Source of the DNA: Rhodospirillaceae bacterium
GTDB taxonomy: Bacteria > Pseudomonadota > Alphaproteobacteria > Dongiales > Dongiaceae
Length of the DNA: 37,134 nt
Direction: 5' to 3'
Assembly: GCA_016794165.1 (NCBI GenBank)
Contig: JAEUKV010000215.1
Location: 1 to 37,134 of the forward strand
The notes beneath the pieces are model-generated. The model ran no database searches and was not told the DNA's origin. It was given only the letters and a program-made list of their open reading frames with translations. Positions 15,519 through 23,794 of the stretch are shown here, piece after piece. The position numbers were made by a program, and so were the translations under genes. Positions within the stretch are counted from its first letter, which is position 1, and each line of letters starts with the position of its first letter.

Positions 15519-18329
15519 TCAGTGCGCCTCGGCCCAATTGGGCCCCGTCCCCACATCGGCTATGAGCGGCACGGAAATCTGGCGCGCCGGCAGCGGCGCC
15601 TCTTCCATCACCTTTTTCACCACGGGCCCGGTCGCGTCCACCTCGTTCTGAGGCACCTCGAAGACCAGTTCGTCATGCACCTGGAGCAGCATCCGCGCCT
15701 TGAGCCCGGCCGCCGCCAGCGCGCCCGGGATGCGGATCATCGCCCGCTTGATGATGTCGGCGGCGGTGCCCTGCAGGGGCGCGTTGATGGCGGCGCGTTC
15801 CATGAAGCTGCGCCTTGCCGGGTTCTTGTCGTTGATGCCGGGCATGTGACAGCGGCGGCCGAACAGCGTCTCGACATAGCCCTTTTCGTGGGCGAACTTC
15901 TTCATCCGCTCCATATAGTCGCGGATGCCGGGATAGCGCTTGAAATAGGCCTCGATATAGGCCTTGGCCTCGCCCTGCGGGATGCCCAGCTGCTGGGCAA
16001 GGCCGAAGGCCGAGATGCCGTAGATGATCCCGAAATTGATCGCCTTGGCCTGGCGCCGGATCATCGGGTCCATGCCCTCGACGGGCACGCCGAAGACCTG
16101 GCTTGCAGTCATGGCATGAATGTCAGCGCCATCGCGGAAGGCATCCTTCAAGGGCTGGATGTCGGCCATTTCGGCGGCAAGGCGCAGTTCGATCTGACTG
16201 TAGTCGACCGACATCAGCACATGGCCGGGCTCGGCCACGAAGGCGCGACGGATCTTGCGCCCCTCATCGGTGCGGATGGGGATGTTCTGCAGATTGGGAT
16301 CTGTCGAGGCCAAGCGCCCGGTCGAGGTGGCGGCGAGGGCGAAGGAGGAATGCACCCGCCCGGTTTCCTCATTGATGGCGAGCGGCAGGGCGTCGGTATA
16401 GGTGCTCTTCAGCTTCGACAATTGCCGCCAGTCGAGGATCTTCTGCGGCAGGGGATGGCCGGAGGTGACCGTCAGTTCCTCCAGCACGTCGGCGCCGGTG
16501 CCATAGGCGCCGGTCTTGCCCTTCTTGCCGCCCGGCAGCTTCAACTGGTCGAACAGCACCTCGCCCAACTGCTTGGGCGAGCCAACATTGAACTCGGTGC
16601 CCGCGATCTTGTGAATCTCGCGCTCGATCTCGACCATGCGCTGGGCGAAATCCTGCGACATGAGGCCGAGGGCCTGGGCGTCGATCTTGATTCCGGCCAG
16701 CTCCATCGCCGCCACCACGGGAATAAGCGGCCGCTCGATGGTTTCATAGACCGTGGTCAAACGCTCGGCGATGAGGCGCGGCTTGAGGAGGTTGTGCAGG
16801 CGCCAGGTGACGTCGGCATCCTCGGCGGCATAGGCGAGGGCCTTGTCGAGGGGCACAAAATCGAAGGTGACCTGCGACTTGCCGCTGCCGGCCACGTCAT
16901 TGAACTTGATCGTGCTGTGGCCGAGATGCAGCTCCGCCAACTCGTCCATGCCGTGTCCGTGGGCACCGCCTTCCAGCACGTAGGAGATCAGCATGGAATC
17001 GTCGATCGGCGTCACGTTCACGCCGTAGCGTGCCATCACCGCCATGTCGTATTTGATGTTGTGGCCGATCTTGACGATCGCCGGATCCTCCAGCAGCGGT
17101 TTCAGCAGTTTGAGCGCATCTTCAAGGGGAATCTGCCGCGGTCTCTCCGACCCGCCGCCCAGCAGATCGCCGCTTTGCCCCTGATGCCCGAGCGGGATGT
17201 AACAGGCGGCGCCGGCGCTGACCGAGAGCGAAATCCCCACCAGCTTTGCCTCGATGATGTTGAGCGAGGTGGTTTCGATATCGAAGGCGACCGCCCCCGC
17301 CGCGCGCGCCCGCGTGATCCACGAGACCAGCCGCTCCTTCTCCTGCACCAACTCGTAGGTACCGGCGGCGACCTCTGGATCGGCATCGATCTGCACCGGC
17401 GTCGTGCGTGCGGTATCGGCGCCAGCGGTCCGCGCCGCCTTGATCGTGGCCTCGCCGAGGCGCGCCTGCAGCTTGGCTGCGAGTTGGCGGAACTCGTTCT
17501 GCTTGAGAAACGCGAGAGCCGCCTCGCCGTCGATGCCGCGCTTGGCAAGATCGTCGAGCGGCACCTCGAGCGGCACGTCGCGCTTCAGCGTGACGAGATC
17601 GCGGCTGATGCGCGCCAGTTCCGCATTGCCCAGCAGGTTCTCGCGCCGCTTGGGCTGCTTGATCTCGCCGGCACGTGCCAGCAGCGTGTCGAGATCGCCA
17701 TAGGTGTTGATCAGCTCGGCCGCGGTCTTGATGCCGATCCCGGGGACGCCCGGCACATTGTCGGAGGAATCGCCGGCCAGCGCCTGCACGTCCACCACCT
17801 TGTCCGGGCCGACACCGAATTTCTCGGCCACCTCGGCGGCGCCGATTTTGCGGTTCTTCATCGGATCGAACAGCGAGATGCGCGGGCCGACCAGCTGCAT
17901 CAGGTCCTTGTCGGAGGAGACGATGGTGACGTCATGGCCCAGCGCCGCCGCCTGGGTCGCATAGGTGGCAAGAAGGTCGTCGGCCTCGAAGCCGCTGATC
18001 TCGATCGCCGGCACGTTGAGGGCGCGGGTCGCCTCGCGAATGAGGGCGAATTGCGGGATGAGCTCGGGCGGCGCCTCGGGCCGGTGCGCCTTGTATTCGG
18101 GATAGATCTCGTTGCGGAAGGTCTTGCGCCCGGCATCGAAGATGACCGCGACATACTCCGCCTCGGCATCCTCGATCAGCTTCAGCAACATGTTGGTGAA
18201 GCCGAGCACGGCATTGACCGGCGTCCCGTCGCTGCGGGTCAGCGGCGGCAGAGCATGAAAGGCGCGGAAGATGTAACCGGACCCGTCGACAAGATAGACG
18301 TGGTCGGGTTTCGGGGCGGGTTTGCTCAT
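15519..18329 (-). CDS. polA: DNA polymerase I
   Basis: A 936-residue DNA polymerase with all three domains. The 5'-3' exonuclease (about 1-290) begins HVYLVDGSGYIFRAFHAL and contains SSDKDLMQLV and GDSSDNVPGVPGIG. The 3'-5' proofreading domain (about 330-530) keeps its acidic residues in VAFDIETTSLN and IGHNIKYDM. The polymerase domain (about 530-936) has motif A SVDYSQIELRLAA, motif B RRQAKAINFGIIYGIS and motif C LLQVHDELVFEVP. Length is typical, so it is intact. It acts in Okazaki fragment processing and repair. The ATG at 18329 lies 23 bases after the stop of the small zf-CHCC gene, so the two are probably co-transcribed. Confidence 0.98.
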   Translation of the reverse strand: MSKPAPKPDHVYLVDGSGYIFRAFHALPPLTRSDGTPVNAVLGFTNMLLKLIEDAEAEYVAVIFDAGRKTFRNEIYPEYKAHRPEAPPELIPQFALIREATRALNVPAIEISGFEADDLLATYATQAAALGHDVTIVSSDKDLMQLVGPRISLFDPMKNRKIGAAEVAEKFGVGPDKVVDVQALAGDSSDNVPGVPGIGIKTAAELINTYGDLDTLLARAGEIKQPKRRENLLGNAELARISRDLVTLKRDVPLEVPLDDLAKRGIDGEAALAFLKQNEFRQLAAKLQARLGEATIKAARTAGADTARTTPVQIDADPEVAAGTYELVQEKERLVSWITRARAAGAVAFDIETTSLNIIEAKLVGISLSVSAGAACYIPLGHQGQSGDLLGGGSERPRQIPLEDALKLLKPLLEDPAIVKIGHNIKYDMAVMARYGVNVTPIDDSMLISYVLEGGAHGHGMDELAELHLGHSTIKFNDVAGSGKSQVTFDFVPLDKALAYAAEDADVTWRLHNLLKPRLIAERLTTVYETIERPLIPVVAAMELAGIKIDAQALGLMSQDFAQRMVEIEREIHKIAGTEFNVGSPKQLGEVLFDQLKLPGGKKGKTGAYGTGADVLEELTVTSGHPLPQKILDWRQLSKLKSTYTDALPLAINEETGRVHSSFALAATSTGRLASTDPNLQNIPIRTDEGRKIRRAFVAEPGHVLMSVDYSQIELRLAAEMADIQPLKDAFRDGADIHAMTASQVFGVPVEGMDPMIRRQAKAINFGIIYGISAFGLAQQLGIPQGEAKAYIEAYFKRYPGIRDYMERMKKFAHEKGYVETLFGRRCHMPGINDKNPARRSFMERAAINAPLQGTAADIIKRAMIRIPGALAAAGLKARMLLQVHDELVFEVPQNEVDATGPVVKKVMEEAPLPARQISVPLIADVGTGPNWAEAH

Positions 18330-18352
18330 GCGGCTTCGCTCAACCGGCCCGG

Positions 18353-18529
18353 TCAGTGGGCATGGGCCGCCGCACCTTCCTTAAGCACGAAGCGCTTGCC
18401 GCAATAGGGGCAGTCGACATGCCCTTCCTCCCCCATGGTGAGGTAGACCTTGGGGTGGCCGGAGGGCCCGCCGCCGCCATTGCAGGCAACGCGGCTCTCG
18501 GCGACGATTTCAGTCTCGATCGGTTCCAT
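18353..18529 (-). CDS. Small zf-CHCC zinc-finger protein ahead of polA
   Basis: A 58-residue gene. It starts MEPIETEIVAESRVACNGGG and ends KRFVLKEGAAAHAH. The metal-binding pattern is one Cys (residue 16), one His a few residues on (GHPKVYL), then CPYC: the C-H-C-C arrangement of the zf-CHCC family, which also contains the small NDUFS6-type subunit of respiratory complex I. In alphaproteobacteria such proteins are often encoded next to polA. Its cellular role here is not known; complex I association is possible. The start is ATG at 18529 with a weak GAG-containing site ahead. It diverges from the ABC ATPase gene. Confidence 0.85.
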   Translation of the reverse strand: MEPIETEIVAESRVACNGGGGPSGHPKVYLTMGEEGHVDCPYCGKRFVLKEGAAAHAH

Positions 18530-18649
18530 TCTGGCTACTCGGCTGGGTGATTGACGCTCGCTGGGGGCGATGATAGGCAGGCGGCTCGGGTGAAATCAAC
18601 CTCAGGGCGGCGAAAGCCGCCGAACCTCGAACGGGTCGCCGCTCCGAAA

Positions 18650-19639
18650 ATGCCCACCAATTCCCACGCTTCATTGCCGGACCTTGCCGTTTCGATCAAG
18701 GGATTGGTCAAACGCTATGCACCCAATACCGGCAAAGGTAGCGGCGGCAAGGATGCGGCACAGGGCAAACTGGCCCTCGATCATGCCGACCTGGCGATCC
18801 AGCGGGGCGGGATCTTCGGCCTGCTCGGACCCAACGGGGCGGGGAAATCGACCCTGATCAACATCCTGGCGCAATTGGTGCGCAAGACTGATGGCGAGGT
18901 CCGCATCTGGGACATCGATCTTGATGCCGATCCGCGCCACGCGGCGGCGGCCATTGGCGTCGTCCCGCAGGAACTCAACATCGACCCCTTTTTCACCCCG
19001 CGCGCGCTCCTCGATCTCCAGGCCGGCATGTACGGCGTGCCGAAGGCCGAGCGCCGGACCATGGAGCTCCTTGAAGCCCTCTCGCTCAGCGACAAGGCCA
19101 ATGCCTATGCCCGTACGCTGTCCGGGGGCATGCGCCGGCGCCTGATGGTGGCCAAGGCCATGGTGCACAACCCACCGGTCCTGGTGCTGGACGAACCCAC
19201 CGCCGGTGTGGACGTCGAGCTCCGCCAGCAACTCTGGGCCTATGTCCGTGCGCTCAACGACCAGGGTGTCACCATTCTGCTCACCACCCACTATCTCGAG
19301 GAGGCGGAGGAGCTCTGCGACCAGATCGCCATCATCAATCATGGCAAGGTGATCGCCTGCGAACCCACGGCGAAACTGGTGAAGCGCCTCGACACCAAGG
19401 AAGTGCTGCTCACCCTTGGCGCCGATCTCGAGAGTGTGCCGGCCGTGCTTGCCCCTTTTGCGCCGGAACTCAAGGATGCGCGGCATCTCCGGCTGCACTA
19501 CCGCCCCTCCGACAACAAGTTCGGCGCCCTGCTGGATGCGGTCCGTTCCACGGGCATGGAGATCGTCGATCTCACCACTGTGGAAACCGATCTCGAGGAC
19601 ATCTTTCTCGAACTTACGCGGCGACAGCCGGCTGCCTGA
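18650..19639 (+). CDS. ABC transporter ATP-binding protein, ABC-2 type, without a neighbouring permease
   Basis: A 329-residue ATPase of the ABC-2 export type (similar to YadG, NodI and CcmA). Walker A is GPNGAGKST (about 60-68), the Q-loop region has VVPQELN, the signature is LSGGMRRRLMVAKAM, Walker B is VLVLDEPTAGVD, and the H-loop is TTHYLEEAEELCD. A C-terminal region of about 80 residues follows the nucleotide-binding domain. I took ATG at 18650. The frame reaches a TTG at 18551, but the added residues have no family features. No membrane partner is encoded on either side, which is unusual since these genes normally sit beside their permease. The exported substrate cannot be told. Confidence 0.88.
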   Translation: MPTNSHASLPDLAVSIKGLVKRYAPNTGKGSGGKDAAQGKLALDHADLAIQRGGIFGLLGPNGAGKSTLINILAQLVRKTDGEVRIWDIDLDADPRHAAAAIGVVPQELNIDPFFTPRALLDLQAGMYGVPKAERRTMELLEALSLSDKANAYARTLSGGMRRRLMVAKAMVHNPPVLVLDEPTAGVDVELRQQLWAYVRALNDQGVTILLTTHYLEEAEELCDQIAIINHGKVIACEPTAKLVKRLDTKEVLLTLGADLESVPAVLAPFAPELKDARHLRLHYRPSDNKFGALLDAVRSTGMEIVDLTTVETDLEDIFLELTRRQPAA

Positions 19640-19659
19640 TCGCGTTTGCGCCAACGCCG

Positions 19660-19983
19660 TCAATCCAGCATGTCGCCGCCCGGCAGCAGGCGCCGCGCAG
19701 CGGCCACTCGTGCGGGGGGCAGGTCGGTCTCGGCGCAGAAGGCCAGCAGCTCCGGCTCCCATCCCAGCAGGTGATCGAGCACCGCGCCGAGCCCGGCGAG
19801 GTTCCCCGGCAGCGATCGCACCGCGCCCCCATCCAGCCCGGTGAGGCCCAGGAAACGGTTGCGCCGGTCGTCGTCGGAAAGGATGAAGGCCAGCGCCTGG
19901 AGCGCCAGGGTCTCGGCCGCAGGCAAATCGGCGTCCGCCGTCCGCGCCTGGGATGCCTTGAAATTGGGGGGTTTGCGGGTCAT
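19660..19983 (-). CDS. DUF3572 domain-containing protein
   Basis: A 107-residue protein with the helical DUF3572 features: AAETLALQALAFILSDDDRRNRFLGLTGLD (about 22-51) and VLDHLLGWEPELLAFCAETDL (about 68-88). It has no signal peptide or membrane helix and is probably cytoplasmic. The family is alphaproteobacterial and uncharacterised as far as I know. ATG at 19983 has GAGAGGAA upstream. It converges with the ABC ATPase gene (20 bases apart) and diverges from the carbonic anhydrase gene, so it is probably transcribed alone. Confidence 0.82.
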   Translation of the reverse strand: MTRKPPNFKASQARTADADLPAAETLALQALAFILSDDDRRNRFLGLTGLDGGAVRSLPGNLAGLGAVLDHLLGWEPELLAFCAETDLPPARVAAARRLLPGGDMLD

Positions 19984-20114
19984 GGCGTTCCTCTCGGCCG
20001 GACTTCCACACTCCTAGCGCAAGCGCGGGTGCCGGCCAAGGCCGCCGATTGCGCAAGCCCATCCGATCGGTCAGAATCGGCCCACAATCCTGCAGCCCAA
20101 GGATAGCAATCCGC

Positions 20115-20852
20115 ATGACCCGCGACCTCGATCACCTGTTCGACCAGAACGTCGTCTGGGCCCAGCAGAAGACCCGGGACGATCCGGATTACTTCCGGCG
20201 CATGGCCGAGCAGCAGACCCCGCGCTATCTCTGGATCGGCTGTTCCGACAGCCGCGTCACCGCCAACGACGTGTTGCGGCTGGATCCCGGCGAGGTCTTC
20301 GTCCACCGCAACATCGCCAATGTCGTCCATACCAGCGATCTCAACATCCTTTCGGTACTGGAATTCGCGGTCGACCACCTGCAGGTGCGGCACGTGATCG
20401 TCTGCGGCCACTATGCCTGCGGCGGTATCCAGCGCGTGCTCGCCAATGCGCGCGGCGCGATGTTCGACCACTGGCTGCAGCCGGTCGCGATGCTCTATCG
20501 CAAGCACCGCGCCATGTTCGACAGCATCGCGGACGAGGCGAAACGAGTCGACCGGATGTGCGAGATCAATGTCGAAATGCAGGTCCGCCGCGTTGCCGCG
20601 ACGCCGATCATCGAAAATGCCTGGGCGCGCGGCCAAACCCTGCATGTTCATGGCTGGCTCTACGGTGTCCATGATGGACTGCTGCGCGACCTCGGGCCCA
20701 CGCTCTCCTCCATCGCCGAGCGCGACGCCCTGCCCTCCATCGATGAACGCGTGCTGGCGCCGGGAGAGCCGGTCAGCGCCGTACGCCGGCATGCCCTGGA
20801 GGCCTTTGGCTGCTGCGACGAAGCCGGGGGCAAGGACGCGCCGGAAGGCTGA
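20115..20852 (+). CDS. Beta-class carbonic anhydrase
   Basis: A 245-residue cytoplasmic zinc enzyme interconverting CO2 and bicarbonate. The zinc ligands and catalytic dyad are present: C43, D45 and R47 in IGCSDSRV, and H99 and C102 in VCGHYACGG. FVHRNIANVV (about 62-71) and NILSVLEFAVDHLQVRHVIV are typical of bacterial Can-type enzymes. The start is ATG at 20115 with AAGGA upstream; a TTG at 20049 in frame was rejected because homologues start close to MTRDLDHLFDQN. It stands alone ahead of the tRNA gene, with about 90 bases between them. Confidence 0.95.
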   Translation: MTRDLDHLFDQNVVWAQQKTRDDPDYFRRMAEQQTPRYLWIGCSDSRVTANDVLRLDPGEVFVHRNIANVVHTSDLNILSVLEFAVDHLQVRHVIVCGHYACGGIQRVLANARGAMFDHWLQPVAMLYRKHRAMFDSIADEAKRVDRMCEINVEMQVRRVAATPIIENAWARGQTLHVHGWLYGVHDGLLRDLGPTLSSIAERDALPSIDERVLAPGEPVSAVRRHALEAFGCCDEAGGKDAPEG

Positions 20853-20941
20853 GCGCCCGGGGCCGGTCGGGCGGTTTGTGGGCCTGGGGCTTGCGGTTGG
20901 CCGCCCCCATCGGTATGTTGCGGCGCATTGCAAGACGGCAT

Positions 20942-21018
20942 GCACCCGTAGCTCAGCTGGATAGAGCGTTGCCCTCCGAAGGCAAAGGTCGGACGTTCGA
21001 ATCGTCTCGGGTGCGCCA
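20942..21018 (+). tRNA. tRNA-Arg (anticodon CCG), CCA end encoded
   Basis: The cloverleaf can be folded by eye. The acceptor stem is GCACCCG with CGGGTGC (21008-21014), the D arm includes GTAGCTCAGCTGGATAGAGC, the anticodon arm is TTGCC-CTCCGAA-GGCAA giving anticodon CCG (reads CGG, arginine), and the T arm contains GTTCGAATC. The discriminator G is followed by an encoded CCA (21016-21018). Six T residues come right after (21019-21024) and probably end transcription. tRNA genes can be integration sites, but no repeat of the 3' end or integrase was seen nearby. Confidence 0.96.
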
Positions 21019-21109
21019 TTTTTTCAATAGGTTATTGACTCGCAGGCGGCCGATTTTGAGCGCTGCCAAAGGCGCCGCGGTCGGAAACTGATAACCAGGC
21101 CGACCTTGT

Positions 21110-21142
21110 CCAGCAGGAACCAACGACCACCTGTTCCGCTGG
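21110..21142 (+). repeat. Inverted repeat upstream of the small membrane protein gene
   Basis: CCAGCAGGAAC (21110-21120) faces GTTCCGCTGG (21133-21142), a 10-bp inverted repeat with one bulged A and a 12-base loop. It lies about 80 bases ahead of the start of the small two-helix gene, in the 205-base gap after the tRNA, which otherwise holds nothing I can identify. No T-run follows. It could be a leader hairpin or an operator. Confidence 0.4.
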
Positions 21143-21223
21143 GAACGATTGGCGCGGTGACGCGTTTCATCACTGCTTATGGGCTGTCCAAGCCAAGCGC
21201 ACCATCTTCCGGGGGTTACTACT

Positions 21224-21445
21224 ATGAAACCACTTTCACTGATTGGCCTGGTGCTGGTCGTCGTCGGCGTCGCCGCACTCGCTCTTGGGCGGTTTTCCTA
21301 TACGACGGAAGAAAAAGTGCTGGAGGTCGGGCCGATCGTCGCCACCGCCGACCAGGAGCACACGGTCGACATCCCCGACATCGCCGGCATCCTGGCGGTG
21401 GTGGCCGGACTGGCCCTCATCGTGGTCGGTCGACGCCGCGCCTGA
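21224..21445 (+). CDS. Small protein with two transmembrane helices, unknown function
   Basis: A 73-residue protein. Helix one is LSLIGLVLVVVGVAALALG (about 4-22) and helix two is IAGILAVVAGLALIVVG (about 53-69). Between them is a short loop (FSYTTEEKVLEVGPIVATADQEHTVDIP, in two parts around residues 24-50), and the chain ends in GRRRA. The motif with TTEEKVLEVGP is recurrent in small inner-membrane proteins of many bacteria whose role I do not know. The start is ATG at 21224 with a GGGGG site upstream; an in-frame ATG at 21179 lacks one. It stands alone between the tRNA and ygiQ. Confidence 0.75.
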   Translation: MKPLSLIGLVLVVVGVAALALGRFSYTTEEKVLEVGPIVATADQEHTVDIPDIAGILAVVAGLALIVVGRRRA

Positions 21446-21747
21446 CTCCGGCGATCGCCGGCATAGGGCGCTGGCGCGCATAGCCGATAATCCCTTGATA
21501 CATCCGGCCTTTGCGGGTTCGGCATTGTCGCGGAGATGATCGCCTGCGCCTGCATGACACATCCGCCGCGGATTGACCAAGATCATGTAGACATTGCCAG
21601 AAGAGCGCAGAATGAGTAGGTTCTGGCCGAATTTCCGCGCGCGATGGGTGCTGGCGGAACAGATCTCGCCGAACCGTGCTGACTTGATCCGCTAACCGAT
21701 TGATCGGGTGCGGTAATGCCGTTCGAGCAAGCCGAATTGAATACATC
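21446..21747. other. Intergenic stretch ahead of the ygiQ-type gene
   Basis: No gene is supported in these 302 bases. A 14-bp perfect palindrome, CCGGCGATCGCCGG (21448-21461), lies just after the small membrane protein gene. TTGACCAAGATCAT at 21573-21586 matches the FNR/FixK box TTGAT-N4-ATCAA at eight of ten fixed positions. Neither has further support. Confidence 0.4.
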
Positions 21748-23769
21748 ATGGAAGCCGCCAGGAACCTCTTTTCACACCGCAAGTACTGGGCGCACCGGTT
21801 CGGGACCGCGCCCTTCCTGCCCATGACCCGGGCGGAAATGGATGAGTTGGGCTGGGATTCCTGCGACGTGATCCTGGTCACTGGCGATGCCTATATCGAC
21901 CATCCCAGCTTCGGCATGGCGGTGGTGGGGCGGCTCCTCGAATCCCAGGGTTTCCGCGTGGGGATCCTGGCGCAGCCGGATTGGCAGAGCGCCGAGCCGT
22001 TCAAGGCACTGGGCAAGCCCAACATCTTCTTCGGAGTCACCGGCGGCAACATGGATTCCATGGTCAACCGCTACACCGCAGACCGGCGCCTCAGGCACAA
22101 CGACAGCTACACACCGAACAACGAGGGCGGCAAGCGACCAGACCGCGCCGTCATCGTCTATGCCCAGCGCTGCCGCGAGGCCTACAAGGACGTGCCGATC
22201 GTGCTCGGCGGGATCGAAAGCTCGCTGCGGCGCATTGCGCACTACGATTACTGGTCGGACAAGGTCCGCCGCTCGATCCTGGTCGATGCCAAGGGCGACG
22301 TGCTGCTCTATGGCAATGCCGAGCGCGCCGTGGTCGAGGTGGCGCACCGCCTCGCCCGAAAAGCGGACGTGGCTAGCCTCGATGATATCCGCGGCGTGGC
22401 GCTCATGAAGGATGCCGTGCCCGACGGCTGGACCGAGGCCCCCGCCAACGATATCGACGATGCGGCCGAAGGTGCCCGCATGCTGGGCGAGCGGACCGTC
22501 GTGCGCCTGCCGGCCTTCGAGCAGGTGGTGAACGATCCGGAAGCCTATGCCCGCGCCTCGCGCGTGCTGCACCGGGAGAGCAATCCCGGCAATGCCCGCG
22601 CCCTGGTGCAGCGCCATGGCGACCGGGAACTGTGGGTGACGCCACCGCCGATCCCGCTCGAGACGCCGGAAATGGACGGCGTGTTCGAACTGCCCTACGC
22701 GCGCGCGCCACATCCTTCCTATGGCGATGCGAAGATCCCGGCCTGGGACATGATCCGCTTTTCGGTCACCATCATGCGCGGTTGTTTCGGCGGCTGTTCC
22801 TTCTGCTCGATCACCGAGCATGAGGGGCGCATCATCCAGAACCGCTCGGAAGGCTCGGTCCTGAAGGAGATCGAGCAGATCCGCGACAAGACCGCCGGCT
22901 TCACCGGCATCATCTCGGATATTGGCGGGCCGACCGCCAACATGTACCGCATGGCCTGCAAGGACAAGCGCACCGAATCGCTCTGTCGGCGACCCTCCTG
23001 TGTGTTCCCCGGGATCTGCCCCAATCTCAACACCAGCCATGAGAGCCTCATCCAGCTCTACAAGAAATCGCGCGAGCTTCCGGGCATCAAGAAGGTGATG
23101 GTGGCATCTGGTGTGCGCTACGACCTCGCGGTCGAGAGCCCGGCCTATATCAAGGAACTGGTCACCCATCATGTCGGCGGCTACTTGAAGATCGCCCCGG
23201 AGCACACCGAGGAGGGCCCGCTCTCCAAGATGATGAAGCCGGGCATCGGCACCTATGACCGGTTCAAGGCGCTGTTCGACAAGGCTGCAAAGGAAGCCAA
23301 GAAGGAATACTTCCTGATCCCCTATTTCATCGCCGCCCATCCGGGGACGTCGGACGAGGACATGATGAACCTCGCCATCTGGCTGAAGCGCAACAAGTAC
23401 CGCGCCGACCAGGTGCAGACCTTCCTGCCCTCGCCGATGGCACTCGCCACCGCGATGTATCATTCCGGCGTCAATCCGCTGAAACCGGTGCGTCGCGGCG
23501 CCTCGGAGAAGGTTGCCACCGTCAAGGGGCTGAAGCAGCGGCGCCTGCACAAGGCGTTCCTGCGCTACCACGATGCCGAGAACTGGCCGCTATTGCGCGA
23601 GGCCCTGAAACGCATGGGCCGTGCCGATCTCATTGGCAACGGCAAGCATCACCTCGTCCCCACCTGGCAACCAGCCGGCACGGGCGAGACCGGCGGCGAA
23701 GGCAAGCGCCTGGGCCGCAAGCACGGGGCCCAGACCTTCACCACCAAGGGTGTCGCGAAGAAATATTGA
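21748..23769 (+). CDS. YgiQ family radical SAM protein
   Basis: A 673-residue radical SAM protein of the UPF0313/YgiQ family. An N-terminal cobalamin-binding-like region (about 30-200, with [18 protein letters not shown] and [20 protein letters not shown]) is followed by the radical SAM core with the [4Fe-4S] cysteines C346, C350 and C353 in [19 protein letters not shown], then [12 protein letters not shown] and the family's C-terminal region with [18 protein letters not shown]. The substrate and reaction are unknown. The start is ATG at 21748, close to where homologues begin, with only a weak ribosome-binding site. It converges with the helicase gene, with their stop codons 12 bases apart. 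Confidence 0.93.
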   Translation: MEAARNLFSHRKYWAHRFGTAPFLPMTRAEMDELGWDSCDVILVTGDAYIDHPSFGMAVVGRLLESQGFRVGILAQPDWQSAEPFKALGKPNIFFGVTGGNMDSMVNRYTADRRLRHNDSYTPNNEGGKRPDRAVIVYAQRCREAYKDVPIVLGGIESSLRRIAHYDYWSDKVRRSILVDAKGDVLLYGNAERAVVEVAHRLARKADVASLDDIRGVALMKDAVPDGWTEAPANDIDDAAEGARMLGERTVVRLPAFEQVVNDPEAYARASRVLHRESNPGNARALVQRHGDRELWVTPPPIPLETPEMDGVFELPYARAPHPSYGDAKIPAWDMIRFSVTIMRGCFGGCSFCSITEHEGRIIQNRSEGSVLKEIEQIRDKTAGFTGIISDIGGPTANMYRMACKDKRTESLCRRPSCVFPGICPNLNTSHESLIQLYKKSRELPGIKKVMVASGVRYDLAVESPAYIKELVTHHVGGYLKIAPEHTEEGPLSKMMKPGIGTYDRFKALFDKAAKEAKKEYFLIPYFIAAHPGTSDEDMMNLAIWLKRNKYRADQVQTFLPSPMALATAMYHSGVNPLKPVRRGASEKVATVKGLKQRRLHKAFLRYHDAENWPLLREALKRMGRADLIGNGKHHLVPTWQPAGTGETGGEGKRLGRKHGAQTFTTKGVAKKY

Positions 23770-23794
23770 GCGGCGGGCGGGTCAGCTGCCGCTC
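23768..23794. terminator. Hairpin spanning the stop codons of ygiQ and the helicase gene
   Basis: GAGCGGC (23768-23774) and GCCGCTC (23788-23794) form a perfect 7-bp stem with a 13-base loop, overlapping both convergent stop codons. On the plus strand GGTTTC follows, which is a poor T-run. It is a possible shared bidirectional terminator. Confidence 0.35.

Noticed and set aside
15522-18407. A 961-codon open frame on the plus strand
   Set aside because: It is exactly antisense to polA, has no recognisable domain, and its His/Gln/Asp-rich composition is typical of reversed GC-rich coding sequence.
20942-21024. tRNA-Arg as the attachment site of an integrated element
   Set aside because: No integrase, no repeat of the tRNA 3' end and no change to phage-like genes downstream.
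21772-23571. A 599-codon minus-strand open frame
   Set aside because: Antisense to the ygiQ-type gene, which has intact radical SAM motifs; no domain in the antisense frame.
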